Positions 1 to 9,600 of a DNA stretch of 64,000 nucleotides are shown piece after piece. This stretch comes from Kiritimatiellaeota bacterium B1221 (GTDB lineage Bacteria; Verrucomicrobiota; Kiritimatiellia; SS1-B-03-39; UBA6053). The DNA lies in the NCBI GenBank assembly GCA_029269125.1, contig JARHXX010000007.1, positions 62,001 to 126,000 of the forward strand. Direction: 5' to 3'. The notes beneath the pieces are model-generated. The model was given only the letters and a program-made list of their open reading frames with translations. It ran no database searches and was not told the DNA's origin. The translations under genes were made by a program, and so were the position numbers. Each line of letters begins with the position of its first letter. Within the stretch, counting starts at the first letter, position 1.

Positions 1-635
1 CCGCTGGTCAATCCACCTTTACCGGTGACGGCACCCGGGTCTCACTTCAACGATTCACTTCCACAGGCACATCCGCACCAAACGTACTTTATCTAAGTGC
101 ATTGGTGACGCTGGATGGAAGTGCCACTGATTTGTCCATTGGCTTTGCCAGTGTAAACACTGGCAGTAACGATGATCGCCCATTTTCATTTGGTTTCAAC
201 GTCGATAATGAACTAACGACTGTTGGCTGGGGCTCCGGGACGTCGAACAGCACTCCAGGTGGCGCAATAAGCAGTGTGAGCAGCTACGGTGCGGGCACCT
301 ATCTGCTGGTGGCAAAAATCACAAACAGCGGCGGAGCTGGCGACACACTGGACCTTTGGTTAGACCCCCTACTGGGTAACGAAGCAGGGTCAGGTTCTGC
401 GGAACTTACCGTCACGGGTGGAGGTTTCTTTGTAGGAAGCAATAGTTCTTGGTCAGTCGACGGACTCGTTTTGGACTCTTCAGGAACCGGCAGCGTCAGT
501 GTTGACGAACTGCGGGTGGGAACCACCTGGGACGACGTAACCCCGACGGCCGTCCCCGAAGCCTCCACCCTCGTCCTGTCCATGCTCTCCCTGGTCACCA
601 TTATCGGCCTTCGTTCTTCCAGAAACCGCCGCTGA
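1..635 (+). CDS. PEP-CTERM sorting-domain protein, C-terminal part (cut by window edge)
   Basis: The reading frame is open from the window edge (codons begin at base 3), so this is the 3' part of a longer gene. The visible part is rich in Gly, Ser and Thr with alternating hydrophobic residues, as in exported beta-sandwich surface proteins. It ends in a PEP-CTERM tripartite signal: a VPEAST variant of the usual VPEPST motif, a hydrophobic stretch (LVLSMLSLVTIIGL) and a basic tail (RSSRNRR). Family knowledge: such proteins are exported and processed by an exosortase; no exosortase is in this window. It most resembles the other three PEP-CTERM proteins here. The specific function is unknown. The N-terminus and signal peptide lie outside the window. 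Confidence 0.85.
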   Translation, partial: AGQSTFTGDGTRVSLQRFTSTGTSAPNVLYLSALVTLDGSATDLSIGFASVNTGSNDDRPFSFGFNVDNELTTVGWGSGTSNSTPGGAISSVSSYGAGTYLLVAKITNSGGAGDTLDLWLDPLLGNEAGSGSAELTVTGGGFFVGSNSSWSVDGLVLDSSGTGSVSVDELRVGTTWDDVTPTAVPEASTLVLSMLSLVTIIGLRSSRNRR

Positions 636-678
636 TACAGCAAGCAGTACAGCGGGTGGTGAACCTAACATCATCCTA

Positions 679-711
679 AGCCCTGTTTCATTTTATAACA
701 GGGCTATAGAA
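679..711 (+). terminator. Hairpin after the PEP-CTERM gene
   Basis: A perfect 9-bp stem (679-687 with 697-705, AGCCCTGTT/AACAGGGCT) has a 9-base loop and is followed by a weak T-containing tract. It lies between the plus-strand PEP-CTERM gene and the convergent GH5 gene and may serve either. The T run is poor, so termination strength is uncertain. Confidence 0.5.
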
Positions 712-740
712 TTTTCAAAATGCCTTGGCGAAATCAGAAA

Positions 741-2921
741 TCAGGGCAAAGGCGTCGAGTCAAAACGTTTTCCTGACAACGCCTCTTTCGCATACACGCC
801 CCAAAAAGGCGTGGGGGTATATTCCCAATCCAACAAGATACGCGGACTGGCCTTGGGATGAAAACACCAAGCGGTCCAATTTAATCGGTTTTCCTGGATA
901 CAGTTCAGCATCCGCGGCACCCAGGTCTGCCAGTCCTCCTGACGCTCCTCCGGCATCCAACTCATTTTCTTTTCGTCCGCCCCCACTTCTCCCACCAAAA
1001 TCGGATGTACCTTCGCCACTTCCAAAAAGCTGTTCTGCCAATCAGACTTCCAGGGATACACATGGGTGGAATACATCACCCCGTGCCCGCCCGGATGCTC
1101 TTCGATCGCAAAGCCATTTAAAATTCCGGACAGATCATAGGCCCAATCCAGTCCCCCCACCACCACAATATTATTTGCACCGGTTTCGCGCACCGTATCC
1201 ACCATTTTCTGCATACCTATCGCCATAAAGCCTTTGGCATTTTGCTGCTTTTCAATTTCCGAAAGGAAAGCATCCTCGTCGGCCGGCTGTTCTTTGTCAG
1301 CCACAAATCCGCCATTCCGCCAAACCTCCCAGGAAGTACTGTGCGGCTCATTCAACAAATCAAACAGCACCGCCGGATGATTTTTATATCGCGTGGCCGC
1401 ATCTTCCCAGAATTCAATATCCCCTTCGCGGGGCGCACGGTAGTGATGCAGATCCAGCACGGTATACACCCCGCGGTTGGCCGCAAAAATAATCATATGG
1501 TCCACCGTCTGACGATACTTCTCCGCCTCATCTCCAAACCAGTATTTCGATTTTACCGGCAGACGGATCACACTCGCCCCCCACTGTTCAATTGAAACTT
1601 CAGCCGATTTCAGCACATTCTCTCCCGCCTGACTCCATTCCAGACTGGCGATGTTCACCCCCTGCAACCACACTTCATTTCCCTCCGGATCCACCAGCCG
1701 GTTCCCCCGCACTTTCAGTACCGGCGGCCAATGGCTTTCATCCGCGACTTCAGGCGCCACCGTCAACCTCGCTTTTTCTGCCGCTCTGACTGCCTGTTTT
1801 TCTTTCAGCGGTCCCGCCTCAACCGGCTTCATCGACAGATCATCCAAATCCAAAACCCCGCTTTTGACATTAAACAAACTCGGCATAAACTCCAAAGATA
1901 CCGCATCTTCCGGCACCAAAAATTCAAGCCGCCGCTCTTGCCAACCGTCGGAGGAATGACGGGAGTACGGCGGACTTATACTGTGTTTTTTCCCCGATGC
2001 ATCTATGAAGTTCATCATGATACGGGCATCGAACCAGGCTTTCGCCCCGGGCTTCAAATCCTGAATACGCCAGCGCCAACTCAGTTCAAAAGCCTCCACC
2101 CCGGACGGAACATCAAACTTTTGGTAGTACATCACCAATTCATCCGGCTTGGCATTCAACCGCATATAGGTATTTCCGTCTTCCGTGAGATAGGTTGCCT
2201 GCCCCCAGTGATCCGGCCGGCCGTCTCCATTGCTGTCCGTTTCAAAATCCCCATTCAAAAACATATCACCATTGGCTTCCAATCGTGCGGCCGCTTTCTG
2301 CTTTTGCACTTCAATTTTTTTACGCTGTGCCGCTTTTCTCATTTGAGCCGGATCTTCATCCGGAGACAACCGGGGAATGGTTTTCAGGACGACGTCATCA
2401 AAGTCGTACGTGCCGGATTCCACCTGAAAAAGCGAGGGCATAAATTTGAGGATACGCGCACCTTCCGGCACATTAAACCGAAGTTCTTTTTCCTGCCAGC
2501 CGTCCGTGTTTTTCCTGGTAGAAGGCGTCGGCGGCTTTGGTCCGATCTTTCCGCGGTTGCCATCCATGTATTCCATCATAATCCGGGCATCAAACCAGGA
2601 CTTCTTCCCACGTTTCAGGTGACTGACCCGTTGCCTCCAGGTAAATTCCAGCGCCTCAGTCCCCTCGGGCAAATGAATTTCGCGATAGAGCATCACCGTG
2701 GACCCGGGCTTCTGACTTTCCATACGCAGAAACGTGTTCCCCTCCTCCTCCACCAACCGCGCCTCTTTGGGTTGAGGCCACCCTTCCGGCCACTCCTCTC
2801 CGATCACCAGATTCTCAAAGTCTGAATCAACCAATATTTCGTTTCCGGCCGCCCATCCGGGAATCGTCAAACCACAGGCAACGAAAATGATCCAGACACG
2901 GACAAGGTGGAAAAGGTTCAT
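741..2921 (-). CDS. Secreted glycoside hydrolase family 5 protein with two N-terminal beta-sandwich modules (distal paralogue)
   Basis: A 726-residue exported protein. A signal peptide (about residues 1-25, ending GWAAG) is followed by two homologous modules (roughly 28-190 and 215-375). Each carries WFDARIMM, a DGWQE segment, and FMPSLF followed by an acidic stretch ending in a DFDD/LDLD-type pattern; they look like carbohydrate-binding sandwich domains. The C-terminal half (about 395-720) is a GH5-type TIM barrel. The acid/base would be Glu525 in LLNEPHS and the nucleophile Glu645 in LVGEVGAD. The family acts on beta-1,4-glucans or mannans; the substrate cannot be read from sequence. It lies 39 bp after a closely similar gene, so the pair is a tandem duplication and probably one transcript. 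An acting beta-glycanase of the cell surface or periplasm is likely. Confidence 0.85.
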   Translation of the reverse strand: MNLFHLVRVWIIFVACGLTIPGWAAGNEILVDSDFENLVIGEEWPEGWPQPKEARLVEEEGNTFLRMESQKPGSTVMLYREIHLPEGTEALEFTWRQRVSHLKRGKKSWFDARIMMEYMDGNRGKIGPKPPTPSTRKNTDGWQEKELRFNVPEGARILKFMPSLFQVESGTYDFDDVVLKTIPRLSPDEDPAQMRKAAQRKKIEVQKQKAAARLEANGDMFLNGDFETDSNGDGRPDHWGQATYLTEDGNTYMRLNAKPDELVMYYQKFDVPSGVEAFELSWRWRIQDLKPGAKAWFDARIMMNFIDASGKKHSISPPYSRHSSDGWQERRLEFLVPEDAVSLEFMPSLFNVKSGVLDLDDLSMKPVEAGPLKEKQAVRAAEKARLTVAPEVADESHWPPVLKVRGNRLVDPEGNEVWLQGVNIASLEWSQAGENVLKSAEVSIEQWGASVIRLPVKSKYWFGDEAEKYRQTVDHMIIFAANRGVYTVLDLHHYRAPREGDIEFWEDAATRYKNHPAVLFDLLNEPHSTSWEVWRNGGFVADKEQPADEDAFLSEIEKQQNAKGFMAIGMQKMVDTVRETGANNIVVVGGLDWAYDLSGILNGFAIEEHPGGHGVMYSTHVYPWKSDWQNSFLEVAKVHPILVGEVGADEKKMSWMPEERQEDWQTWVPRMLNCIQENRLNWTAWCFHPKASPRILLDWEYTPTPFWGVYAKEALSGKRFDSTPLP

Positions 2922-2960
2922 AAGAACAACCAGGTTAAGTTTAATTGAGATAGAGGAACT

Positions 2961-5108
2961 TCAGCGCATTTTCTGCAGTTCAAACGGCTCACCCGCCAGG
3001 GCTTTCTTCGCGAATTCACCCCAGAAAGGTGTGGGGGTATATTCCCAATCCGATATCAGAATGGGGGAAGCCCGGGGATGGAAACACCAGCCCGTCCAGT
3101 TGATTTTATACTTCTGAATAAAGCCCAGCATATCCGGTACCCAGGTGTAGGCATTCTCCTGAACCTCCTCTTCAGGCACAAAAGGAAAGATGATGATATC
3201 CGCCCCCACCTCCCCGAGAAAAATCGGATATTTTTCCGCCACCGGTAACACTTTTTTCTCCCAGCCGTCATGCCAGTGATAGGTGTGCCAGGAATACATG
3301 ATGCCATTGCCCCCCAAATCATCCAAAGCGTAACCATTCACCACCCCCCGGAGATCATTGCACCACCAGACCCCGCCGGCAATGATGATATTCTTCGCGC
3401 CGGTCGAACGGACCGCTTCCACCAGCCCCTGCATGCCCACGGACTCAAATCCGCTGTTTGCTTTTTTCTCTTCGTCAGTCAAAAAAGCCGACTCGTCATG
3501 TTTGCCGGCCTCAGCCACAAACCCGCCGTTCCGCCACACTTCCCAGGAAATACCATGGGGCTCGTTAAAGATATCAAACAGCACTGCCGGATGATCTTTA
3601 TACCGTTCCGCACAATCGATCCAAAATTCGGCGTGCTCCTTTTTCGGCGCGCGGAAGCGGTGTAAATCAATCACCAAATAGGCACCCCGGTTGGCGGCCA
3701 GCTTCACCGCTTTATCCACCTGTGCACGATAGAAGGCCCCGCCGTCCTCCTGATATTTTCCTTTTCCATACCAATACGTTTCATTGATCGGCAGCCGAAT
3801 ACAGTTCGAATTCCAGTTTTCAATGGCCTCCACCACAGATTTAATCGCCTGCTCATCCGAGGCAATGGTTTCCAGTCCGCCTGCATTCAGTCCCTGCAGC
3901 CAGACTTCATTCCCTTCTTCGTCGTGCAGGCGGTTCCCCACCACCTTTAACATCGAAGGCCAGCTTTCAGGGACCGCAGCTTCGTCCGGAACCAAACGCG
4001 CCTCCTTCATCCGAAGCTCTTTGGCCTCCCAGGCTTCCCGAACAGGATCCGGATCCACCATGCGGACGGTGATCTGATCGACATCATACATTGCGGCATT
4101 CGCCGTGTACAAGGTCGGCCGAAGCTCCAGAGCTTTCGCTTTGCGGTTCACCAGAAAACGGCTCTGCATTTCCACCCAGCCGTCAGTCGCTTCCGTGACA
4201 AACAGAGACGGCAGGTCAGCAGAAGGTTTGATCGCCTTTCCTTTGCTGTCGAGCATCGCATATCCCATGCGGGCATCAAAATACGGACGGGGTCCGGGGA
4301 TCATGCGGGTGACCCGTTGCCGCCACGTCAACTCAACCGCTTCGACCTCTTCAGCCAATTCAATTCGGGTGGAGGCTGTCTTGATGACCCTGTCGCTTTG
4401 AGGGTCATAGAGACGGAAACAAGATTCCCCCTCTTCCGTGATCACCTCCGAACCGGGTTTCATTGACCACTCCGCCCCGTCAAAGTTCTCCACAAACAGA
4501 GGCGGAAGCTTTTCATAATCCGGCTTATTCGCCGCAATTTCCTCGGCGGTGGGCGCCACCCGTATTTGTACATCATCCATATCAAAAGTTCCCGATTCGA
4601 CTTGAAAAAGACAGGGCATAAATTTCAAATAATAAGCCCCCTTCGGCACAGAAAAAGTCACCGATTCCTTTTCCCATTCATCCGTACTCCGCGGCCAGGT
4701 CAACACCGGCGCTTTTCCGGGGACCTTCTTCCTGCCCTTGTCCATCCACTCCATCATGATCCGGGCATCAAACCAGGAATTTTTTCCCCGTTTCAAATTC
4801 GTGACCCGCGCGCGAAGATTCAGCTGCACTTCCTCCACCCCTTCAGGCACCACAATTTCACGGTAAAGCATCAAAGTCTTCCCCGGCTCCACACTCTGAA
4901 TGCGAATAAACGAATTCCCTGCCTCCGTTTCCCAACTGGATTCCGCAATTTTCGGCCATCCCTTTGGCCACTTTTCATTTCCGGCTGGCTCAAAATCTGA
5001 ATCGATAAAAGTGACCACTTCCGAGGCGGCATCTCCCTCCGCCGCCTGAACACCCAGCCAAAAACCAACCACTGCGCCCAGCAAAACATTCCGAATCAAT
5101 ATCTTCAT
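2961..5108 (-). CDS. Secreted glycoside hydrolase family 5 protein with two N-terminal beta-sandwich modules (proximal paralogue)
   Basis: A 715-residue paralogue of the following gene with the same architecture: a signal peptide ending near VQAAEG, two beta-sandwich modules (the first again with WFDARIMMEWM and FMPCLF, the second more diverged), then a GH5 barrel. Proposed catalytic residues are Glu516 (IFNEPHG) and Glu633 (FLGEVGAD). The start is supported by an AAAGGA ribosome site about 5 bases upstream. It is the first gene of the pair; its 5' region holds a sequence nearly identical to one upstream of the neighbouring GntR/LacI-type regulator (5125-5142), so local control by that regulator is inferred. 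Substrate unknown; beta-glucan or beta-mannan is plausible for the family. Confidence 0.85.
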   Translation of the reverse strand: MKILIRNVLLGAVVGFWLGVQAAEGDAASEVVTFIDSDFEPAGNEKWPKGWPKIAESSWETEAGNSFIRIQSVEPGKTLMLYREIVVPEGVEEVQLNLRARVTNLKRGKNSWFDARIMMEWMDKGRKKVPGKAPVLTWPRSTDEWEKESVTFSVPKGAYYLKFMPCLFQVESGTFDMDDVQIRVAPTAEEIAANKPDYEKLPPLFVENFDGAEWSMKPGSEVITEEGESCFRLYDPQSDRVIKTASTRIELAEEVEAVELTWRQRVTRMIPGPRPYFDARMGYAMLDSKGKAIKPSADLPSLFVTEATDGWVEMQSRFLVNRKAKALELRPTLYTANAAMYDVDQITVRMVDPDPVREAWEAKELRMKEARLVPDEAAVPESWPSMLKVVGNRLHDEEGNEVWLQGLNAGGLETIASDEQAIKSVVEAIENWNSNCIRLPINETYWYGKGKYQEDGGAFYRAQVDKAVKLAANRGAYLVIDLHRFRAPKKEHAEFWIDCAERYKDHPAVLFDIFNEPHGISWEVWRNGGFVAEAGKHDESAFLTDEEKKANSGFESVGMQGLVEAVRSTGAKNIIIAGGVWWCNDLRGVVNGYALDDLGGNGIMYSWHTYHWHDGWEKKVLPVAEKYPIFLGEVGADIIIFPFVPEEEVQENAYTWVPDMLGFIQKYKINWTGWCFHPRASPILISDWEYTPTPFWGEFAKKALAGEPFELQKMR

Positions 5109-5124
5109 TCTATTCCTTTTGTGT

Positions 5125-5142
5125 ATTATTTATATATGATAC
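5125..5142. promoter_or_regulatory. Candidate operator, copy 1 (upstream of the GH5 pair)
   Basis: ATTATTTATATATGATAC here matches ATAATATATATATGATAA at 6585-6602 in 15 of 18 positions. The two sites sit just upstream of the GH5 pair and of the regulator gene. It could be the regulator's binding site, or merely a shared AT-rich promoter element; the low complexity limits confidence. Confidence 0.35.
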
Positions 5143-5429
5143 ATCTAGTATTCATACGGAGCCCGATGTCAATAGATATTTTGAAACACAAAGAATTTCC
5201 GCAACATCCCCTCCGATACTTAATTAACGTATAATACTACAAACAAACTACTTACAAATCAGAAACAATCCTTTACCCTATTCAAAACCAGTGGATTCAC
5301 TTTCCCGGCTGAACAGCCGAAAACATATCAATAACATATATTTAAAGCGCTATATGCAAAACGCATAAAAAAATTCATCTTAAAACCGTAATGATGAGAT
5401 CAAAAAGGACCAATTGATTCGAACAACAC
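5143..5429. other. AT-rich intergenic region between the GH5 genes and their regulator
   Basis: About 290 bases without a credible gene. It contains the AT-rich region feeding the GH5 promoter and an AAAGCGCTAT core near 5344-5353 that resembles LacI-type operator centres, but is not a convincing palindrome. No hairpin with a T run was found after the regulator's stop. Confidence 0.4.
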
Positions 5430-6572
5430 TTATCCGTTCAAAATGATTTCGCATTGCGGAAGGTCCATTTTCTCAGCCACCCCCTTTCCCCCGCAGGACT
5501 CCCGAACCACCAATTGCGGCTTCACCATTTCTTTGGACTGATATGAACCACCGCGGCTCAACGCCTTCGCACTTTGAATCATCGCCCGACTGATATAGGC
5601 GAAATTTTCCCGAATCGTCGTCAAAGGCGGCACCGTGTTTACCGCGATACTGGTATCATTATGGCCGACGATCCGATAATCTGTCGGCGCCTCAAGTCCC
5701 TGCATATGCATGGCGGTCATAAATCGTGCAGCGTGAGCATCATCACAACTAATCACCGCCAAATCGCCTTTATATTTTGCTTCCTGCTTCGCCAGCTTCA
5801 TCAAACTGCCCTGACTTGAGTCAAACAATCCGAACTTCGCTTCAATATTGTTTTTGGCGGCAAAGGTCGCATACGCAGTTATCTTTTGTTGCAACAATGG
5901 GGAGGAAGTATTTTCAGGACCGATAAAGTGGATACGCTTACACCCCATACTCAAAAAATATTTACAGATCAGCTCCACTTCCAAAACGGAAGTGCTGCCA
6001 AAAACATCTTTTGATTCAAAGCAAAGATGCTCCAACCCGGACACCAACTCCGGCAGCACCACCGGTACCGGGCAGTTTGACACGAAATTCCAAATCTGAT
6101 GATTCATTTCAGATGGAAACCAAGGCAAGATCAATACAGTACAACCCGACTGAACCATTTCGTTGACCGTATTCGGCACATCCTTCTCAAAATCATTCAC
6201 CCAGGCTGAACGCAAAGAAATCTCATTCGACAACGCATTGTCAGCCAAAGCCTGCACCAAACGATCACAATAAAGACTTTCCTTATTCGGTATCAGCAGT
6301 CCGATATAATCCGACTCGATCCGCTCCTCTGGCGGACGGGAATCATTCGAGCGGGGATTCACAAACGTCCCACTGCCCACCCGGCGGGTCAATACCCCTT
6401 CATCCACCAAAGGCTGAATCCCCTTACGAACCGTGAGCACATGACAATCAAGCATCTTGGCTAAATCCCGTTCCGTCGGTAGACGGTGCCCATCCTCCAT
6501 ACGCTCCACCAACTCGCGAACAGCAGTCTCCACCTGCATATACTTTAATGTTTTCGGCTGATTCTTTATCAT
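5430..6572 (-). CDS. GntR-type HTH regulator with LacI-like sugar-binding domain (AraR architecture)
   Basis: A 380-residue regulator. Residues about 10-75 form a GntR winged helix (LPTERDLAKMLDC, RKGIQPLVDEG, TRRVGSGTFV). The rest is a periplasmic-binding-protein-like effector domain as in LacI/AraR repressors (IGLLIPNKESLY near the start; DYRIVGHNDTSIA and PPLTTIRENF near the end). Family members of this build repress sugar-utilisation genes until an oligosaccharide or sugar binds. It lies directly upstream of, and on the same strand as, the two GH5 genes, which are its likely targets. A TTTATCAT/ATGATAAA inverted repeat with a 23-base spacer straddles its own start codon (6565-6572, 6596-6603), suggesting autoregulation. 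Confidence 0.85.
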   Translation of the reverse strand: MIKNQPKTLKYMQVETAVRELVERMEDGHRLPTERDLAKMLDCHVLTVRKGIQPLVDEGVLTRRVGSGTFVNPRSNDSRPPEERIESDYIGLLIPNKESLYCDRLVQALADNALSNEISLRSAWVNDFEKDVPNTVNEMVQSGCTVLILPWFPSEMNHQIWNFVSNCPVPVVLPELVSGLEHLCFESKDVFGSTSVLEVELICKYFLSMGCKRIHFIGPENTSSPLLQQKITAYATFAAKNNIEAKFGLFDSSQGSLMKLAKQEAKYKGDLAVISCDDAHAARFMTAMHMQGLEAPTDYRIVGHNDTSIAVNTVPPLTTIRENFAYISRAMIQSAKALSRGGSYQSKEMVKPQLVVRESCGGKGVAEKMDLPQCEIILNG

Positions 6573-6584
6573 CAGAACAAATAT

Positions 6585-6602
6585 ATAATATATATATGAT
6601 AA
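6585..6602. promoter_or_regulatory. Candidate operator, copy 2 (upstream of the GntR/LacI-type regulator)
   Basis: Matches the site at 5125-5142 in 15 of 18 bases and lies 13 bases before the regulator start codon. Its ATGATAAA end forms an inverted repeat with TTTATCAT at 6565-6572. A further TATCAT occurs at 6660-6665, ahead of the divergent prepilin-like gene, so that gene could share the control region. Confidence 0.35.
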
Positions 6603-6682
6603 AGCAATACCGGACCGGAAAACTTTTTATTTGAATTACCGTTTAACATTTTGTAAGTATATCATTAATATATGTATTGAAT

Positions 6683-9600
6683 ATGTATAACCTCTCACTT
6701 AATCCTCAATTTTCCACCAGCCAAAGCAAAAATGGCTCAGCCTTGCTACTTACCCTGCTGGTGGTATCGCTGTTACTCATCATTTCTTTAGCATTCACCG
6801 TTTTTGTACGCACCGAACTTCGGACCGTAGAAAATTTCCAAAATCGGGAAATTGCACGCAAACATGCGCAACTCGCCTTACAACTCGCCATCAACAACCT
6901 TCAAATCCAAACCGGACCGGATCAACGAATCACCGCCCGGGCGAACATTCTGGTGGATGCCCCCTCAGAAGCCGGCAGCACATTAAGCTACAGCCTCCCC
7001 TCCCTCTCCGCCACTCTGGCCTCGCAAAGCGATAAGGGCGCACAGGCAAAAATACTCGTAGATCAGTTTTGGCACCGCAGGAACCGTCACTGGACAGGTG
7101 CCTGGATTGATCGCAATATAGATGCATCTTTTGATCCGGAAGATCCTATCGACAGCGTTTCCGACCCCGCGCTCCTGGGGTGGCTGGTCAGCGGCACAGA
7201 TCCCGATCCCACCAGCACCTTGTCCTCCCTCAGCGTAAACAGTACCGGCACTTCATTGCTTTCCCCCGGTTCTACAAATCCCGGTTCGGTTCTGCTGGTT
7301 GCACCGGCAAAAGATATAAACGGAAACATCCCCGACGATGTCCGCTTACGCCGCGCCGTCACTGCGCCGCGGGTGGCTCTGGAAGAAACCCGTAACGGCC
7401 TCACAAAAGTCAAGGGCCATTTTGCCTGGTGGGTCGGTGATGAAGGCACCAAAGCCCGCGGGGATCTCGCAGATCCATTCGAGGGATCCAGCGATGCAAA
7501 TGAACGCTTAGACCGGGTGGCCTCTGCACAACGCAGTGGTATTGAAGCCATGACCGGTGGAGTCGGCGCGAATGCATACCAAAGTCAGGATGGACTCGAA
7601 GCGTATCAGGATCTGGTCAACCATCCTCAACTGGAAAAGTTCAATACCCTCCGGGAGTTCTCATTCCTCAAAAATGACAGCCACTTTCAACAAAATATCT
7701 TCAATCATCTCCATGACCTCACCCTTCATTCGATGGGCGTGCTTTCAGATGTCAAACATGGCGGATTAAAGCAGGATCTTTCATACATCCTCGGCCAGGA
7801 AAGTATCTCCGACCTCCGCCATGCGGTGAATGCGGCCTATGACGATAATACGGTCATGGGTTCAGGGGACTACAATCCCATATTTAAACCCGCGGCGACC
7901 CCCCTGGCGGAAGTGCCCGCCGGCTCGGGCACCGTCGGCTGGAAAGCCGATTTCATTATGACAAATTACGGTGACACAGACGTCTATGACGAAAACAGTA
8001 TCCTGGGTGCCGTGCCCACCTGGGAACGTCTGTGGTCCTTTTACCATATGGGCAATGACACCACCGATACCCCTCCGGGCGTCTGGGATGCTGCAAAGGT
8101 CTCTCCCCGGGAGATGAGCAATGACCAGCAGGGAATCGTTCCTATGCTGGTGCAGGCGAAAATCTTCTACGGCCTCTACTGCCCCTCCAGTTCTGAAAAT
8201 GTGTATCTGGATGCATATCCGGTTGCGGTTCTGGCCAATCCATATGCAGTCCCCATTGACGCACAGGCCTACACCCTCCGCTTCTCTAAAATCAACGGAT
8301 CCACCAAAGTAAGCCTGCACTTTTCCGACTCCAGCGCCGAATCCAGTTTTGACCTCAACAATGACGACCGCAAAGTCGAACTCCTCAATGCCGGCTTAAA
8401 AGATATCGAACTGGTCATCCAGTCCGGCATCATTCAGCCCGGCGAAGCCCAGGTGTTCACCCTTAAAAAAGATTATGACAGCGGACCCGAAAACAACCGG
8501 GTGGAAATGGTGAATGATGCCTTTGCCCCCTTGCGCGTCCGCATCGACACCGGCGCATCCTACCCGCATACAGACCCCGCCGACCCGGGCTCTCCTCTGT
8601 TGACCCACGTGGGCCTCTACTACAAACTCTCCATCAGTACGCGGCTGAATATGCGCCTGTACCTGAGAGAAAGCCTTGCAGACAGCGACCCTTATGCTGA
8701 TGAAAAACTCATCTCCACGCTATCCACCCAGGAGTGGACAAGTGATGAATACACCTCCGAATTCCTCGTCAACCCGACGACCATCGGCCCGAATGAATCC
8801 CAGGGCGGCGGACTCGGTTTCAAAACCTGGGACGGCTTCACCCAGGTCAATCCGGGTCTATCCACCCTCAAAAAAACCATTTTCGGTCAAATGAATTTCA
8901 GATCCACTGCGGGGGACACACACGGAAGCAGCGGCGGCCTCGAGGCCAGAACCAACATGCACATTAAAAAAGGGGACCCTTCAAATTTTATTAATATTGA
9001 AGATAACCTCATGATGAAAACCACTTCCCTGGGAGATGTCATCGTCCGCTGGGGCCCCATACAAACCGGTGTCGGCGCCACCGTAAGAAATACCGCCCCC
9101 GCCGGCTTGGAGAGCACGGAGGCAGGATATCAAAACATTCTCTACGACCTCCCCCTGCCAGGGAGAAAACCGATTTCATTGGGCTACCTCCAACACTTCG
9201 ATATCGGAGCTCCCACCGACGTCATTGCCTCAAAAAGCTATGCCGTTTTGGTGCAAATGTGGCAAAACAATTATTCAATCTCCAATTCGTACCTACACCC
9301 GCATGTGCATCGGGATATGATCTTTGACAATAGTATCAGCACCGGAATCGGCTATCATTATGATGGCTCCTACCTCTGGAATCACATCTTGTGGGACCGC
9401 TTCTACTTTTCATCCTTCCCCGGCAGCGGTGCTTTCGACTTCTCAACCGACTCACTCCCGAACAGTCGTTATGTGCCCTTCCGCACTCCGGCCGATGTTG
9501 CATACGATGACGAATCCAGCTTCCGGGGGGTCGATCCCAGTCGCAGTGAAAGCAGCCGCATCGCCGCTCAAAATTTAATGGTAAAAGGTGCGTTTAACAT

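Noticed and set aside
1731-2825. A 364-codon plus-strand frame opposite the first GH5 gene
   Set aside because: Pro/His/Arg-rich antisense shadow; the GH5 gene has intact catalytic motifs.
5344-5353. AAAGCGCTAT as a LacI-type or catabolite operator
   Set aside because: The core looks right but the arms are not symmetrical; it was kept only as a remark.
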